Counted from the stretch's first letter, positions 1-11,260 are shown. The stretch: DNA of 64,000 nucleotides from Megascapheus bottae (GCA_024803745.1 JANJXV010000193.1:1178001-1242000), one strand, 5' to 3'. Notes: a model not told the origin generated them from the sequence alone. Translations and numbers: made by a program.

Positions 1-117
1 TTTCTTGTCTACGTTGAGGGAAAGGGCTATTTCACAAGATGCAGAAGCGAAGATTTCAGAAGCAAATGCTGTGAGTGAATTAGCTCGTAAAAAGCATTTT
101 TATTTTCTTTTATCTTT

Positions 118-305
118 CTGCCAGTCTTGGGGCTTGAATTCAGGGCCTGAGCACTGTCCTCGGGTTTTCTCAAGTCTAGCCCTCTGCCACTTGAGCCACA
201 GTGCCACATCTAGGTTTTCTATCTATGTGGTACTGAGCAATCAAACCCAGATCTTCATGGATGCTAGGCAAGCACTCTACCACTATGCCAAACTCTCAAC
301 CCTGA
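118..305 (-). repeat. ID-type composite SINE
   Basis: Plus-strand reading gives the antisense of a tRNA-derived SINE dimer: a 'gggcttgaattcagggcctgagcac' type half, then the ID half ending 'gctaggcaagcactctaccac'. The unit-2 counterpart is 35,876-36,063, and its mirror in arm B is 16,640-16,845. A (CAT)n tract at about 318-342 follows and is two to three repeats longer in unit 2. Confidence 0.85.
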
Positions 306-555
306 CATAGTAATTATAAAGTCATCATCATCATCATCATCATATCCAAATATCCTTTCTCCTACAAAGAATGAACACTTAACTGTGTCTAATGCTTTTT
401 TTTTAATTTCACTAATTCTTCTGTGTTTTTCCCTCTTGCATTTTTTACACATGACAGCAAAGCTAATCATCAGGAAAAAATTGATTAGGATACAGAAACC
501 TAATAATATCCTAGTAGATTGACGTCAAAAATATGTGCAAGATGCCCTGTGTGTT

Positions 556-735
556 TGACCTAGTGGGAGAGTCCTTGGCTACCAAGCAGTAAGCCTCAGG
601 TTTGATTCCTCATTACCACATACATAGAAAATGCTGCAGGTGGTGCTGTGGCTCGGTGGGACAGCTAAAGCCTAAAGAAAGCCCAAGAACAATGTTCACA
701 CTCTGAGGTCAAGTCCCAAGACTAGGAAAAACAAA
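556..735 (+). repeat. ID-type composite SINE, diverged
   Basis: Sense-orientation copy with an ID-like head (agtgggagagtccttggcta), a second module (gtggtgctgtggctcggtgg) and an A-rich tail. The unit-2 counterpart is 36,315-36,494 and the arm-B mirror is 16,228-16,412. Confidence 0.75.
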
Positions 736-1143
736 AAAAATTCGACAAGGGGCAAAATGCAGGCAGAGAAGGCACTGTGAAGCAAATGTTTTGTAAAGGG
801 TGAGGGCAATATTCACCCTTAAGTTTGGATCTTACCTAAGAAAGGCTTCTTGAGCCTGAGACCAGACTGGTAGTTGGGCCTAGTGGAAGACATTGGGATT
901 GGACAAATAAGGTGTGCTGTATACTACATCCACATGTATATTGTGAGACTGGAGGAGAGATTCAGCCTCCAGTATGTCTTTGGTGAGGTCTTTGGTGAGC
1001 AAGGATCTTTGGTCATTGGGCCCTGAAAGGTGACCCTGCCTCCCTCACAATGGAACAGAATATGGGACCCTGGTAACCAAGCCACTGTAACTAACAACCA
1101 GCTCAAGCCAGCTCACTTGGCCTGTGGCTCAGGAGGAAGAAAG

Positions 1144-1310
1144 ATGTTGCTGTGCTGTTGCCAAAGGTCAGGAAACTCGAGTCTCAGGCATGGAAGTTGT
1201 GGATGTCTTACTCGAAGATGTACATGCTAGATCATTGCCAAGCCACAAATCCAGTATAACAGAACTTTCTCTAAGAAGAAGGCCAGGAAAATCCAGGGCA
1301 ACCAGATGAG
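1144..1310 (+). pseudogene. RalGDS-like first-exon relic in inverted arm A
   Basis: An ATG at 1144 opens MLLCCCQRSG.., which resembles the short Cys-rich N-terminus (MFSCC.., then a basic stretch) of RalGDS-like proteins as I recall them. It stops after 28 codons. A neighbouring frame stays open through the same DNA, as in arm B. This piece is inverted relative to the main pseudogene at 14.1-15.8 kb and has no further RasGEF exons beside it, because an L1 3' end begins at about 1370. It is therefore an isolated duplicated exon. The assignment rests on similarity to arm B, where real RasGEF_N exons follow, and on a weak N-terminal motif. Confidence 0.5.
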
Positions 1311-1369
1311 GTAAATTTCTAAGAAGAAATGTATTTGACCCCATCATCCTCCCCACACACTACAACTTT

Positions 1370-3640
1370 CTTTTTTTTTTCATTTTTTTATTGTAATTAG
1401 TAAAAGGGTTAGATGATATTTGCCAGATAGAAGGTGCATTAATTCACATACATTGATACCCTTTCACATGTCTTGGTACCCATTTCCCTCCAACCCCACA
1501 CCCCCCACCTGTCTTGGTTTTCCCCCCTTCCCTATCAAATTTCAAATATCCAAATACAAATAAATTCAATATATCAGATAACAAAGTGAGATACTATACC
1601 AATATGGGATAACCAAGGGACAGCAAGCGAGATGAGAGACAACATAGTACATTAAGGACAACAATCATTCATTATATGGCTTTTGTGTCAATATCCTGGA
1701 GGTCCTTTCAATTAGCTTCACATTATATGGCCTTATATATGGCCTTTTGCTCTATTGCCAATCTCTGCTAGTAGAGCCCAAGGTTTCTACTGATTATGAC
1801 GAATGAGGGAAACCACTGAGCCTAAGTTCCTTTGAGTCTGGCTTACTTCACTTAATATGATTTGTTCTAAGTCTTTCCATTTCCTAACAAATGGGGCGAT
1901 GTCATTCTTTCTGACAGCAGGTTAGAATTCCATAGTGTACAAATACCACAATTTGTTGATCCACTCATCAACTGAGGGATATCTGGGTTGGTTGCATATC
2001 TATGCTATGGTGAATAGGGCTGCAATGAACATTGTTGTGCTAGGGTTAATATGCCCTTGTTTCTGGATTGTTGGGTAAATGCCAAGTAGTGGAATTGCTG
2101 GGTCATAGGGGAGTTCTATGTTTAGCCTTTTGAGGCACTGCCACACTGCTTTCCATAGTGGTTGAACGAGTTTGCACTGCCACCAACAGTGTAGTAGTGA
2201 TCCCTCCTGGCCACATCCCCTCCAGCATCTGTTATCATTCGTTTTCCTGATCCTGGCCATTCTAACTGGAGTTAGGTGGAATCTTAGACTTGTTTTGATT
2301 TGCATTTCTTTTATGACCAGAGATGTTGAGCATTTCTTCATGTGTCTATAGGCCATTTTTGTTTCTTCTTCAGAGAAGACTCTCTTTAAGTCTTTGGCCC
2401 ATTTTGTAATGGGATGGGTGTTACTTTGGAGGTTAGTTTTGGAGTGATTCAATTTTTTGAGTTGTTGATATATTTTAGATATGAGGCCTTGTTCCGTTGT
2501 TTGGGTGGTGAAGATCTTCTCCCACTCTGTAGGCTTCCTGATTAGTTTACTAGCTATATCCGTTGCCATACAAAAGCTCTGCAGTTTAATGCAGTCCCAC
2601 TTATCCAGCCTTTCTCTGATTTGTTGTGATTCTTGGTCCTTATTAAGAAAGTTTCGACCTGTACCAAGGAGGCCTAGTGTATCTCCTATTCCTTCCTGTA
2701 AACTTTTCAGTGTGTCAGCTTTTACCTCCACGTCTTTGATCCATTTGGAGTTAATTCTAGTGCAAGGGGACAAAGAAGGATCCAACTTTAGTTTTCTGCA
2801 GGTGTTTAACCAGTTCTGCGAGCACAACTTGTTGAAGAGGCTATCTTTCTTCCATTCTATTTTTTTGGCTCCCTGGTCAAAGATTAGGTGGCCATAGGTC
2901 TGTGGTTTAATATCTGGGTCCGCAGTTCTACTCCATTGGACTTCAGGCCTGTTCTTGTGCCAGTACCAAGCTGTTTTGAGAATTATAGCTCTGTAATAGA
3001 GCCTTAAGTTTGGAATTGAAATTCCTCCAGCGCTGTTCTTTCTGCTAAGAAGTGTTTTTGCTATACGGAGTCTTTTATTATTCCATATGAAATTTTGAAT
3101 TGCCTCTTCTATGTCTTTAAAGAATGACATTGGGATGTTGATGGGTATTACATTGAATTTGTAGATAGCCCTTGGCAAGATTGTTATTTTCACAATGTTG
3201 ATTCTTCCAATCCATGAGCATGGGAGGTTTTTCCATTTCCTTAGTTTTGCTTTAATTTCCTTTTTTAGGGTTTTAAAGTTTTCATCTAAACGGTCCTTTA
3301 CATTCTTAGTTAAGCTAATTTCTAGGTACTTTATTTTCTTTGAGGCTATTGTGAAAGTATTTTCGTTCCTCTCAGTTTTGGCGTAAAGTAAGGCATTTGA
3401 TTTGTGTGGGTTCATTTTATGGCCTGTTACCCTTCCAAAGCTTTGAATCAGCTCAAGGAGCTTGGGAGTAGAGTCTATAGGATTCTTTAAATACAGAATC
3501 ATGTCATCGGCAAAGAGGGATAGTTTTATTTCCTCTTTCCCTACTTGGATCCCCTTTATGCTTGCTTCTTGCCTTATTGCACTGCCTAGGAATTCTAGTA
3601 CTATGTTAAAAAGGAGTGGAGGGAGTGGGCATCCTGAATG
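1370..3640 (-). mobile_element. LINE-1, 5'-truncated, unit 1
   Basis: Antisense L1 whose poly-A end reads as the T-run at about 1368-1388, followed by 3' UTR and then ORF2 read from 3502 down to 2000 (500 codons in one frame). The frame starts just after the reverse-transcriptase FADD motif (at about 3505-3515) and includes the typical L1 C-terminal run (..KWIKDVEVK.., ..[13 protein letters not shown].., ..[15 protein letters not shown]..). It is truncated at about 3640, inside the RT domain. Relative to unit 2 it has a short deletion at about 3355-3375 that removes about seven codons, and a nonsense codon at 2000 where unit 2 reads Lys. It cannot be autonomous. Confidence 0.95.
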
Positions 3641-3664
3641 CTACCCCCTAGCACTTTAATTCAA

Positions 3665-3830
3665 AGCTTTGGGCTGTGGCATTTTAAGCACAATTCAACG
3701 CTCTGTTTTTTGCTGGTTAATTAGAGGTAAAAATCTTATGGAATTTATTGCGTGGCTGATTTTGAACTGGAATCCTCAGTTCTCAGCTTATCTTGAGTAG
3801 CTAGGATTACAGTACTTTTACAACATGTAT
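3665..3830 (-). repeat. B-like SINE remnant
   Basis: Contains 'tggttaattagaggtaa' and ends 'gagtagctaggattacag', the signature of the B-like SINE half. The unit-2 counterpart is about 39,447-39,612. Confidence 0.6.
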
Positions 3831-4920
3831 GCTCATACACATTGCTTCTGATCCAAACACTCATTGTTCAATTTAACTAACAAGATGTGAGGAACGATGA
3901 TTGACTGTAATTTACTAGATGGGATTCTAGTGAGTATATATTTCCACTTCCACTCTGAAGCCAGGGAAATGTTTCTGGTACATGTTTCAACTATCTCCCA
4001 AAGAGGAAATAATATGTGAGTACGTTTGGTAGTATTTCAGATAGGAGATGGACTTTGGTGTTTGGAACCTGTTGGGCAGAGTGTATCAGCTGGGCTGTGA
4101 TAACAGAGATGATGTTTCAGACAGGAATATTTTCATAACAGACAGACTTAGTCCAGATCCTTGGATTTCAGGCCTTGAGTAGATAGAATTACAAGTGTGA
4201 GCTGCCACCACCACCTGGTTCATTTTGGAAACCTTAATTGCTTCTCATTTGTTCCTTTCCTTTTTTGGAAGATTGATCTAAGCTGGCTGATTGTGCATCA
4301 CAATGAAGTGATTGGCCTCAGGAATTGCAAATATTTGTTTCATCAGCACGGAATGAATGAAAGTTGATCTAAACCCAATAGTATTTTCCTTCTGATAAAT
4401 AGGGAACTTACTTATATCATTTTTCCTTGCCTTTGCTTTCCCAAAGCAAACAACATGTTTCTTAAAAACTATACTTCATGAGAATATTATAATTAGAAGC
4501 TATCTTCTGCACACTTCAGAATAGTCCTTGCATTTATAAACTTATATTACAATATTAGGAAGAAGAATGGTGACTGTTAGTTTCATAACTATTTCATATG
4601 TTTTACTCTTTAAGGCTCATTAACTCAAGAAGGGATTAAATACATTTAGATAATAGTAGATCATAGGTGCTGCTGATTTGATGTGTGTGCAGATGATACA
4701 CAGATTAATTAGGATTACTCAAAAGTTTTCTTCAAATTTTCAGTAGTAGACTGCTATGCTAACGGGAAGGTGATAGTAATGATGCTGAAATTCTATGAAT
4801 CAGCTATGAAGCAGAATTTCAGGGGAGAGTATTTGCTAGGGACTTAATTTCTAAGACGCATATCAAGAATATTGAACTATAACACCAAATGATGGACGAC
4901 TCAGCGTCACATTTTGTTTG
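3831..4920. other. AT-rich stretch without gene
   Basis: About 1.1 kb of AT-rich DNA. I see no coding region, no structured RNA and only a weak B-like SINE scrap near 4170-4215 ('gagtagatagaattacaagtgtgagctgccac'). Unit 2 has the same stretch at about 39,613-40,705. Confidence 0.6.
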
Positions 4921-4924
4921 TTTT

Positions 4925-5140
4925 ATGCAAGTCTTGGGACTTGAACCCAGGGCCTGGGAACTGTCCTTAAATGTTATTTTTGCTTCAGGCTCGTGTTCTA
5001 CCACTTTATCCACAGCTCCACTTCCAGATTTTTGGTAATGAACTGTAAATCAGAATATCATGCAATTTGATTGGGCTGGATTCAAATCTGATTCTGTGTA
5101 GATAGGATTCCAAGTGTGAGCGCACAGGGCCTGGCTAGTA
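4925..5140 (-). repeat. Diverged composite SINE
   Basis: Reads 'cttgggacttgaacccagggcctggg' then 'gtagataggattccaagtgtgagcgc' on the plus strand, the antisense hallmarks of the local SINE family. The unit-2 counterpart is 40,708-40,922. Confidence 0.7.
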
Positions 5141-5157
5141 TCATTCATCATTCAAGT

Positions 5158-5378
5158 CATGGGACTGCAATTCTGCACCTGGGTCTTGTCACTGAGCTTT
5201 TCAGCTCAAGACTACTGCCCTATCCCTTGAGCCATAGGGCCACTTCTGGGTTTCTGGTGGTTAATTGGAGATAAGAGTCACATGGACTTCAGTGCCCAGG
5301 CTGACTTTGAACTGCTATCCTTGGATCCCAGCCTCTTGAGTAGCTACATTTACAAGTGTGAGCCACCATACCCAGCTA
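5158..5378 (-). repeat. B-like composite SINE
   Basis: Contains the 'ctgagcttttcagctcaagact', 'ggttaattggagataagagt' and 'gagtagctacatttacaagt' signatures. The unit-2 counterpart is 40,941-41,161. Confidence 0.85.
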
Positions 5379-5384
5379 AATTAT

Positions 5385-5640
5385 TTTTTAAGTTAATTTT
5401 TTTTGTTAAGTCAATATATAGTTGGCATACGGTTACATAAGTAATGAACACATTTCTTAAGAAAATTGTTATCCCCTCCCTCATTTTCTCTGTTTTCCTA
5501 CCCTCAGCCCCCTCTCCACCCAGATTGTTCAGTTCATTTCCGTTTAGTGTCTTCCAAGTATCACTGTTCAATTGGTTCACCCTTTTTCCTTTGTTTTCTT
5601 TTTACCATTTTATTATACCCTCTCCATTCCAAATCACATA
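5385..5640 (-). mobile_element. Old LINE 3'-end-like fragment
   Basis: Has a 'ggttacataagtaatgaacacatttctt' block followed by pyrimidine-rich runs. The same block recurs at 12,005-12,180 ('gttacatatgtaatgagtacatttctt'). A shared block in unrelated places, next to C-rich runs, suggests the 3' end of an old LINE family. The family name is not established. The unit-2 counterpart is 41,168-41,423. Confidence 0.45.
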
Positions 5641-5794
5641 AACCTATGTACAAGACACAGGGTACCCGAATTCAACACAGTGACTACAGAGAATAAAACT
5701 AAAGGGAAAAAGAAGAAAAGAGGTAAAAAGCAAAGAAAATGAAAGAACATCATACAGTTCCTTAGAATCAACAACACTGAAAAAACAAAACATA

Positions 5795-5925
5795 AAACCT
5801 TGGGCTGAAAATGAAGATTGCCTAGCATGCATGAAACCCTGGATTCCATTCCTCAGCACCACATAAACAAAAAACTGGAAGTGCCACTGTGACTCAGCTG
5901 GTAGATTTCTAACGTTCAGCACAGA
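5795..5925 (+). repeat. ID-type SINE
   Basis: Sense ID core 'ttgcctagcatgcatgaaac' followed by 'ggattccattcctcagcaccacat', which corresponds to the tRNA-like B-box region, and then the second module. The unit-2 counterpart is 41,578-41,708. Confidence 0.8.
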
Positions 5926-6029
5926 GTGTCTCCAAGTGACAAAAATCTGTCACATTTAAGTCAGGCTTCAAAACTTTGCTAGGAACCAGTTACGTGATTT
6001 GGAAGAAAGTCCAGTTTTCAAAAAATCAC

Positions 6030-6260
6030 TAGCCAGGCGCTGGAGGGTCATAATTGTCATTCTACTAGCCAGGGAGAAGGTGATTCAAAGCCTTTGCAAG
6101 CAAAAAACGAAAACAAAACAAACTGTAAGATTCTACTCTCCACTTATCCACCCAAAAACTAAGTGGAGTTGTGGCTAAAACTGGTACAGCATTAGCCTTG
6201 GGGAAAAAGATCTAAGAGATCTTGCCCAGGTCCAAAGTTCAAGCTCCCCACCAAGAAAGA
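6030..6260 (+). repeat. B-like SINE followed by second-module remnant
   Basis: Begins 'tagccaggcgctggagggtcataa' and continues with a degenerate sense B-like SINE and A-rich patches. The unit-2 counterpart is 41,814-42,045. Confidence 0.55.
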
Positions 6261-7076
6261 AAAAAAAGGAGTACAGATACTTTAGTTTCAAAAGTATATC
6301 TGGATATCTTAGTAGATTTTTCTGATCTTTCCTCATTCATCTCATGGAACCACATAATCTTGATCCTGATCTGACTAAGAGCCTGCATTGTGCTTAATAA
6401 ATTCATTCCACATATTCCAGTAGAATCTTGACAGCTAACAGCCACTTACCAATGCTTTATTCTACGTTTAGGCCACTATGGCTTCATACCATCTCCACAG
6501 TCAGCTATATCATCTTTCCAGAAGTATCATTGAGTGTAGAACACTTAGAACTAAAATAATTGCATAAAGATGTAATAAAACCCCTTGATTCATTAAGAAA
6601 ATTTCTGTACCACTTAGAGCAAGTACATTAGTGGTATTTACCTCTAGCCTCTTTTTTAAAAAAATTTATTAACATTGAAATTTACATCATATTTCAAATG
6701 TCATGTTTAACCAACAAGTATTCAGGAAGGGAATCGCTATACAATCACTGGCACATAGATTTTAGAATATAGTAAAAGTTAAGCTGAGTCATTGTATGTC
6801 ATAGATACAGATTAATCTATAATAAAACACATGTCTATAGAGTATATAATCTATCCTAGATTTTTATGTCTATGTAGTTATGTTTATATCTCCAAAATTA
6901 TGTCCAGAACTTTGGGTATCAACTATTCAATCATCGCTCTACTACTGTTTGAAACTAATATCTATATATTAAGGATACCATGTACCTTTTGTTCCTTGGT
7001 CTTGACTTATCTCACTCAACAGGATTCACTCTAATTTCATCCACTACCCCAAAAATGCCATTATTATTTTTTTCTG

Positions 7077-7540
7077 TGCAGATCTTCTTTTTATGTATTT
7101 ATTTTTATTGTAATTTATAGAAGGGTTACATTATATTCACCAGATAGAAGGTGCATTACTTCTCAAACTTTGATACCCCTTCCCCTACCCCCACTCATGT
7201 TCATTTCCCCCCTTCCCTATCCAATTTCAAATAACCAATTAGGCACATATGAAATATATCAGAAAACAAGGTGAAATATTGTAACAATATGATATAACCA
7301 AGGGATAGCAAAAGAGATAAAAGATCACATAATTCATTAAGGACAACAATCACTCATTATATGAGTTTTGTTTCTTTATCTTGGAGGTCCTTACATTTAG
7401 TGTCATACTATTTGTCACGATGTCTCTAGATTTTGTTCTATTATAAATCTGTGGTAGCAGAGCCCAAGTTTTCTACTGAATTTGACAAATGAGAGAGACT
7501 CTTGGGCCTCTGTTCCTTTGAGTTTGGCTTACTTCACTTA
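7077..7540 (-). mobile_element. LINE-1 3'-end fragment
   Basis: Carries the same antisense L1 3' UTR as 1385-1850 ('ttattgtaatttatagaagg..', 'ccagatagaaggtgcatta', 'aaccaagggatagc', 'ggtttctactga'-type blocks), more diverged. Unit 1 lacks 26 bp near 7168 that unit 2 (about 42,870-43,378) and the other L1 3' ends retain. Confidence 0.85.
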
Positions 7541-7617
7541 ATATGATTTTTTTCCTTTTCATCCACTTCCCCGAGAATGCCATTATTTCATCTTGTCGGT
7601 TGGCTATGTATCATTCC

Positions 7618-7662
7618 ATTGTGTGTGTGTCTGTGTGTGTGTGTGTGTGTGTGTGCGTGTAT
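7618..7662. repeat. (TG)n microsatellite
   Basis: Alternating TG with a few interruptions. It is clearly longer in unit 2 (about 43,431-43,498), which accounts for part of the coordinate drift here. Confidence 0.95.
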
Positions 7663-7744
7663 CACATTTTTTGTAGTAGGGCATCTGGTTGTTTCCATCA
7701 TCCAGCCTCATTTTCTACAGATATTTTTATAGTCTCTTTTTTAT

Positions 7745-8870
7745 TTTCAGGGTAATGTATAGAGGGGTTACGATTACATTTACAGGTAGTGGACTGCATT
7801 ACTTCTCACACATTTATTCCACTCCACATGTTTTTGTCCCCAGTTCCCTCTCCCCTCCCCTTCCCAATCATCTTGTTTCCCCCCTTCCCTTTCCTATTTG
7901 ACATAAACAAAAAAACATGTATACAATATGCCAGGGAAAAATCAGATACAGTAACAATCTGACATTAACCAAAGGGCAAAATAAGAGATGAGAAATAACA
8001 TAGTAGTTTAAGGACAAAAATCACACAAGATTAAGAGCAACGATGACACAAGATATAGCTCTTGTTCCCATATCCTAGAGATCCTTTCATTTAGTCTCAT
8101 CCTATATGACCTTATATACGTAGGTTTTTGAGTTATTGTAATCCTCTGCTAGGAGAGTCCTAGATGTGAACTAATTGTTACAAATGAGGGAAACCATTGA
8201 GCTTATGTTTCTTTGGGTCTGGCTTGCTTCACTTAATATGAATTTTTCCAAGTCTTTCCATTTCCTTACAAATGGGGCGATGTCTTTCCTTCTGATGGCA
8301 GCATAGCATTCCATTGTGTATAAGTACCACATCTTCTTGATTCAGTCATCTACTGAGTGGCATCTGGGTTGGTTTCATAGCTTTGCTATGGTAAATAGTG
8401 CTGCAATGAGCATCATTGTGCTAGTGGCTTTAGAATGTCCTTTTTTCTGGACAATTGGGTAGATGCCAAGTAGTGGATTTGCTGGATCATAGGGGAGCTC
8501 TATGTTCAGTCTTTTGAGGAACCACCACACTGCTTTCCCTAGTGGTTGAACGAGTTTACACTCACACCAACAGTGTAGGTGTGATCCCCCTGGTCACTTC
8601 CCCACCAGTATCTCTTATTAGATTTTCTGATAATGGCCATTCTGACTGGAGTCAGGAGGAATCTCAAAGTTGTTTTGATTTTCATTTCCCTTATTGCTAG
8701 AGATATGGAGCATTTCTTCATGTGTCTAAAGCCCATTTTAATTTTTTCTTCAGAGAATACTCTTTTAAGTCTTTAGCCCACCTTTTAATAGGATGGTTGT
8801 TTCTTTGAAGATTTGTTTGGGAGAGATTCATTTTTTCAGCTATAGATATATTTTAGATAACTACATATAT
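7745..8870 (-). mobile_element. LINE-1 3'-end fragment with ORF2 C-terminus, unit 1
   Basis: Antisense L1: 3' UTR from about 7745, then ORF2 C-terminal sequence. Codons reading MGFRHMKKCSISLAIREMK lie at 8736-8680 on the minus strand. The frame is broken at about 8590 by indels in the 'LLHCW' region. This is an older subfamily than the L1 at 1370-3640. Confidence 0.85.
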
Positions 8871-8884
8871 TTTTGTAGAAAAAA

Positions 8885-9228
8885 GAATGGAAGTCATCAT
8901 GCTGGCTCACAATTTAATTTCAGCTACTTAGGATGCTCAGGGTTTAGGATCACAGGTCAAAGCCAACCAGGGCCCTACAGTGTGTGAGATCAAACTCTGT
9001 GAACATACAATGACTGTAAGAGGAATCTCACTGCCTGGGAATGTAGCCTAATGGTAGAGTGCTCACCTAGAATGCATGAAGACCTAGGTTCTATTCACCG
9101 GTACCGCATACTCAGAATAAAAGCTAGAAGTGGCGCTGTGTCTCAAGAGGCAGAGCACTCACCTTGGGCAAGCGAGTCCAATGAAAATGTCTAGGCCCTG
9201 AGTCCAAGCCGTAGGACTGGCAAAAAGA
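8885..9228 (+). repeat. Two adjacent sense SINEs (B-like, then ID-type)
   Basis: 8885-8998 is a B-like SINE ('tggctcacaatttaatttcagctacttagg'). 9043-9228 is an ID-type composite ('tagcctaatggtagagtgctcacctagaatgcatgaagacc', then 'gaagtggcgctgtg' and an A-rich tail). The unit-2 counterparts are 44,724-44,837 and 44,882-45,067. Confidence 0.8.
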
Positions 9229-9229
9229 A

Positions 9230-9640
9230 AAAAAAGAGCAATCTTACTTAAGTAACAAGGAATGTACCCTATATTTATACAGACTGAAAAATTCATTAAG
9301 AAATTAGAAAATATGTATAAAGTGCATAATTTCTTTTGTGTGTTGGCACTGGGTCTTCAACTGAGTGCTTCAGCTCTATCCCTGACCTTTTCTGCTCAAG
9401 GCTAGCACTGTACCAATGCAGCCCCAAATCAACTATCTTCAATTGAGATATAAGCGATGAATATTTCAGGGTGCTTCATGAAAAACATTTTTATAAATTG
9501 AAACTTTCAACACAGTCTTATTTTAGTATGAATGTTGAGATGGGAAGAGACAGAAAAAGTGAAATGTTTCCTGATCGCCATAGAGAAGAGACTCAGCAGA
9601 ACCACTGTGGTCTGCAGGCTTCTTTGTGAGTTTTGTTTGC
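9230..9640. other. Gene-free stretch with SINE scrap
   Basis: No coding signal. A degenerate half-SINE lies at 9342-9430 ('cactgggtcttcaactgagtgcttcagct'). The rest is unremarkable AT-rich sequence. Confidence 0.5.
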
Positions 9641-9649
9641 TTGTTTGAT

Positions 9650-9858
9650 TTTTGTCAATTGTGGGTCTTGAACGCTGGGCCTGGGCACTGTCCCTGAGCT
9701 CTTCAGCTCAAGGCTAGTGCTTTAATCTGTGAGCCACAGTGCCACTTCTGGTTTTTCTGGCAGTTAACTGGGTACTTTGGCTGGCTTTAAACTTTGATTC
9801 TCAGATCTTAGCCTCCTGAGTAGCTAAGATTATAGGTGTGAGGTACCATCACCAGGCT
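9650..9858 (-). repeat. B-like composite SINE
   Basis: Antisense copy with 'tgagctcttcagctcaaggct' and 'cctcctgagtagctaagattataggtgtgag'. The unit-2 counterpart is 45,486-45,695. Confidence 0.9.
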
Positions 9859-10307
9859 GCTGCTCTGTTACTATGCAGGTTCTGGATCAAGAACTTCAAG
9901 TTCTTACTTCAATTTTTTTTTCTCTTGCCTGATACTCTGCCATTTGAACGAAGCCCCAGTTCCTGGTCTTTGTTGGTTAATGAGAGATAGTATGATTTTC
10001 TAATATTCAGAGCAACGATTATAAAACCCAGCATTTTACTTACTTGAATAAATTAAGAGACAGGACCTAGTGAGATGGAAATCAAAATTTTTTTTCAAGT
10101 TGCTATCCTGTTCTAATGCATAAGTCTGGCTATTTTGCTTACACACAAATATGTATTTTACCACTTTCTACTTTATTTTTGCTTAGCTTAAAACCACCAC
10201 TGCCATTTCATAGATTTTGTTGTTGTTGTTTGCGGTGCTTGAACTCTGTGCCTGGGCTGTTCCTCAGATCTTCAGTTCAATGCCAGTGCTCTACTACTTT
10301 TGATTTG

Positions 10308-10495
10308 GCCAGTCCTGGGCTTGAACTCAGGGACTGAGCACTGTCCTTATATTTTCTCAAGGCTAGTCCTCTACCACTTCAGCCTCAGCACCACTTCCAG
10401 CATTTTTCTATGTATGTGATATTGAGGAATTGAACCCAGGTCTTCGTGCATGCTAGGCAAGCACTCTACCACTAGGCCAAACTCCCAGCCCAAAA
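10308..10495 (-). repeat. ID-type composite SINE
   Basis: A nearly complete antisense dimer ending 'catgctaggcaagcactctaccactaggcc'. A half-SINE at 10,220-10,300 lies immediately upstream. The unit-2 counterpart is 46,144-46,331. Confidence 0.9.
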
Positions 10496-10539
10496 TTATT
10501 CATCATTACTATTAGCTATCTTCTTTTTTTATTATTGAT

Positions 10540-10755
10540 TCGTCATGGTGCTTGGACTTTGGGCCTGGACTGTCCCTGACCTCTTCAGCTCAAGGCTAGC
10601 GCTCTTCCTCTACAGCTCCATTTTTGGTTTCTGGTGGTTAATTGGTGATGTAAGTCTCACGAACATATGTGTCCAGGCTGGCTTTGGGCTTTGAACCAAG
10701 ATCCTCCAATCTCAGCCTCCATAGTAGGTAGAATTACACGCTTCAGCCAGCAGTG
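10540..10755 (-). repeat. B-like composite SINE
   Basis: Antisense copy with 'gacctcttcagctcaaggctagcgct' and 'ggttaattggtgatgtaagtctcac'. It runs straight into a TC-rich microsatellite, as several SINEs here do. The unit-2 counterpart is 46,377-46,590. Confidence 0.85.
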
Positions 10756-10764
10756 CCTGACTGT

Positions 10765-10876
10765 TTGATGTCTCTGTCTCTGTCTCTCTGTCTCTGTCGG
10801 TCTGCCTCTCTCTCTCTCTCTCTCTCTATCTGTCTCTCTCTCTCTGTCTCTCTGTCTCTCTCTGTCTCTCTGTCTT

Positions 10877-10909
<33 letters not shown>

Positions 10910-10926
10910 GTCTCTGTCTCTCTCTC

Positions 10927-10977
<51 letters not shown>
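10765..10977. repeat. TC-rich (TCTC/TGTC)n microsatellite
   Basis: About 210 bases of TC dinucleotides with TGTC interruptions. The unit-2 version (about 46,606-46,783) is shorter and differently interrupted, including several TGTC/TGCC repeats. The open frames across it are repeat artefacts. Confidence 0.95.
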
Positions 10978-10980
<3 letters not shown>

Positions 10981-10984
10981 TTGT

Positions 10985-11260
10985 AAGACTTTAATTGTGC
11001 ACCTGGGCAGTGTCCCTGGGCTCTTCAGCTCAAGGCTACAACCTTAAACACCTTGAGCCACAGTGTCACTTCTGGTTTTCTGATGCTTAAGTGGAAGTAA
11101 CAGTTTCATGGACTTTAGTGTCTGGCCTGGCTTTGAACTGTGATCCTCAGAACCCAACCTTCTGAGATCATTTCCAGCTTTCTTTTTTTGGTGTAAGTGG
11201 TACAGAGTAATTGAACACAGGGCTTTGTTCATACTAGGGCAAGCAAACTACCACTAGTGT
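10985..11260 (-). repeat. B-like SINE plus ID half
   Basis: Antisense B-like SINE ('cctgggctcttcagctcaaggctac', 'cttctgagatcatttccagc') followed by the ID half ('acagggctttgttcatactaggg'). The unit-2 counterpart is 46,790-47,062. Confidence 0.8.

Larger units (their letters stand above)
1..1369 (+). repeat. Inverted-repeat arm A, unit 1
   Basis: The reverse complement of 15,604-16,953 aligns with this stretch from the very start (the tttcttgtctac..ttgagggaaag motif) to 'acaact/ccttct' at about 1369, where the L1 poly-A end begins. Both arms contain the same SINEs in mirrored order and a RalGDS-like first-exon relic. The arms are clearly more diverged than the two tandem units, so the inversion is older than the tandem duplication. 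About 14.2 kb lies between the arms. Confidence 0.85.

Noticed and set aside
5..310. 101-codon frame containing 'LLSFCQSWGLNSGPEHCPRV' (also 35,735-36,070)
   Set aside because: It is translated SINE sequence, and the same peptide recurs wherever this SINE family occurs.
2481..2897. 138-codon plus-strand frame conserved between units (also 38,245-38,661)
   Set aside because: It is the antisense shadow of L1 ORF2; conservation reflects the duplication.
5795..5870. ID-type elements considered as tRNA genes
   Set aside because: They have tRNA-like box motifs but belong to high-copy SINEs with A-rich tails and no intact cloverleaf that I can see.
10753..10986. Leu/Ser repeat protein (also 23,236-23,536 minus, 46,575-46,799)
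   Set aside because: Pure TC-repeat translation, flanked by SINE sequence, with length differing between units.
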